From an uncultured Spirochaetaceae bacterium (GTDB lineage: Bacteria; Spirochaetota; Spirochaetia; Treponematales; UBA12059), in assembly GCA_938004315.1 (NCBI GenBank), contig CALKWG010000308.1, positions 1 through 6,712 on the forward strand: 6,712 nt of DNA, in the 5' to 3' direction. Positions 5,886 to 6,712 of the stretch are shown here, piece by piece. A model generated the notes under the pieces. It saw only the letters and a list, made by a program, of their open reading frames with translations. It was not told the DNA's origin and searched no databases. How positions within the stretch are numbered: the stretch's first letter is position 1; every line of letters starts with the position of its first letter. Position numbers and translations under genes: made by a program.

Positions 5886-6712
5886 AGCGAAAGCCGTCAT
5901 TGAGCGCCTTCCTCTCGCTGCTCATCGCGCTGGTAGCCCTCTGCGGAGCGGCCGTCTTCGCCGCGGTCGTACTGGTCAACGCCGAGGCCGCGTCGCGCTC
6001 GGCCGCGCTCGAGGCTGACCGCCTGGCCACGCTCCTGTCCAGCTCCGTCAGGTCGACGCTCCGGACGGCCGAGACCTCGATATGGCAGGCCGCCGGCCTC
6101 ATCGAAGACGAGGCGGCCGCGCCTCGGGCGGCGCTCGCCGCCCTCCTACGTCGGGCCCGCTTCATAAGGAGCTTGAGCTACCTGACGCCCGGAGGACGGG
6201 TCGTGCTCTCCGTCCCGGAGACCGGCCCGCCCGAGGGGGCCGAGCTCGGCGGCCTGCAGGTCGTAAGCTCAGCTACGGCGGCCGCCGGGATCCGCTGGTC
6301 AGGCGTCTATAGCGGGCTCGAGCGGGGTCGGCGCGAGATATCCTTAGCGTACGGCTTCGGAACGGGAACGCTCCTGGCGATCGTCGACTTCGATTCGCTC
6401 GCGGCGGCTATCGCGGGCCTCGTCTCCCGCGCCGACTACGGCCTGGCCTTGATCGACGAGGGCGGCGGCTTCATCGCCCATCCGGACGCCTCGAAGGTAG
6501 AGCTGCGCGAGCTAGATCAGGCTTTCATAGCGGCCAAGGCGCGCGATCCGGCGGCCGCTTCGTATCGCTATACCCGTCCGGCGGCGCAGGGCGGCGGCGC
6601 GGCGGTAGCCTCCAGGATAGAAGGCGTCGGCTGGTACGCCCTCGTCGAGCTGCCCGCTTCGTTCGCGCTCGCGACCTTCCTTCAATCCCTGCCTTGGGCG
6701 GCCGTCGGAGCG
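5882..6712 (+). CDS. Membrane-anchored dCache-domain sensor protein, N-terminal part (output domain beyond window)
   Basis: The frame is open from ATG 5882 to the last base, giving 277 residues with no stop. The start overlaps the upstream stop (ATGA), has GAGG at 5871-5874 as ribosome-binding site 7 bases away, and begins MKRKPS before a transmembrane helix at about 7-34. An extracytoplasmic domain follows: an initial Ala/Ser/Arg/Leu-rich helix (35-90), SLSYLTPGGRVVLSVPE (97-113), the signature ALIDEGGGFIAHPD (189-202) and VGWYALVELPASF (249-261). These are hallmarks of the double-Cache (dCache_1) ligand-sensing fold found in chemoreceptors, histidine kinases, GGDEF proteins and SpoIIE-type phosphatases. 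A second hydrophobic segment begins near 261 (FALATFLQSLPWAAVGA), as expected for the exit helix. The signalling output must lie downstream and is unknown. Coupling to a binding-protein gene suggests that the lipoprotein presents ligand to this sensor or modulates it. Confidence 0.85.
   Translation, partial: MKRKPSLSAFLSLLIALVALCGAAVFAAVVLVNAEAASRSAALEADRLATLLSSSVRSTLRTAETSIWQAAGLIEDEAAAPRAALAALLRRARFIRSLSYLTPGGRVVLSVPETGPPEGAELGGLQVVSSATAAAGIRWSGVYSGLERGRREISLAYGFGTGTLLAIVDFDSLAAAIAGLVSRADYGLALIDEGGGFIAHPDASKVELRELDQAFIAAKARDPAAASYRYTRPAAQGGGAAVASRIEGVGWYALVELPASFALATFLQSLPWAAVGA

Noticed and set aside
6082..6312. A 76-codon plus-strand open frame near the right end.
   Set aside because: It is out of frame within the dCache sensor gene, whose own frame stays open to the window edge and carries recognisable sensor motifs.
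1..6712. CRISPR arrays, tRNA or rRNA genes, insertion sequences and attachment sites.
   Set aside because: No spaced direct repeats, cloverleaf-like segments, transposase-like frames or terminal inverted repeats were seen. The window is almost fully covered by the listed genes.

Overview
The window comes from a GC-rich (roughly two-thirds G+C by eye) diderm bacterium. The outer membrane is implied by a tripartite RND efflux system that includes a TolC-type outer-membrane factor. The lineage cannot be fixed from sequence alone. An unusual taste for ATA (Ile) and TTA/CTT (Leu) codons in GC-rich DNA, a lipoprotein with a loose lipobox, and a dCache sensor would fit a high-GC spirochaete or another environmental diderm, but this is only a weak guess. 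All genes lie on the + strand and coding density is very high. The only non-coding stretch of any size is 62 bases (4714-4775).

Region 1 (1-4713) is an efflux operon in the order adaptor, inner-membrane pump, outer-membrane channel: the last 35 codons of an HlyD/AcrA-type periplasmic adaptor (1-108), a 1025-residue RND permease (113-3190), and a 508-residue TolC-family protein (3187-4713). The gaps are 4 bases and a 4-base ATGA overlap, so the three are almost certainly co-transcribed and translationally coupled. Together they would form a channel from the inner membrane to the outside. The substrate cannot be read from the sequence. The pump keeps the first TM4 aspartate of the AcrB proton relay (D401), but has His in place of the second (H402) and Asn-Asp (N924-D925) where AcrB has the TM10 Lys-Asn pair.

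Region 2 (4714-4792) is a very compact control region. A GC-rich hairpin comes first. It is followed by a 13-bp perfect hairpin with a six-T tract, a textbook intrinsic terminator for the pump operon. The start codon of the next gene (ATG at 4776) lies inside the 3' arm of that terminator. There is no Shine-Dalgarno sequence, and a TAGAAT -10-like hexamer ends 7 bases before the ATG. The best reading is a terminator and a promoter sharing the same bases, with a leaderless mRNA starting at or near the ATG.

Region 3 (4776-6712) is a second, two-gene unit: a stand-alone LivJ-type (Peripla_BP_6) substrate-binding lipoprotein, joined by an ATGA overlap to a membrane protein with an N-terminal transmembrane helix and a dCache-like extracytoplasmic sensor domain. 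The second gene runs off the window before its output domain. No ABC permease or ATPase is seen. The arrangement suggests a binding-protein-dependent sensor (in the manner of LuxP-LuxQ or TorT-TorS) rather than a transporter, and this is the most interesting part of the window.
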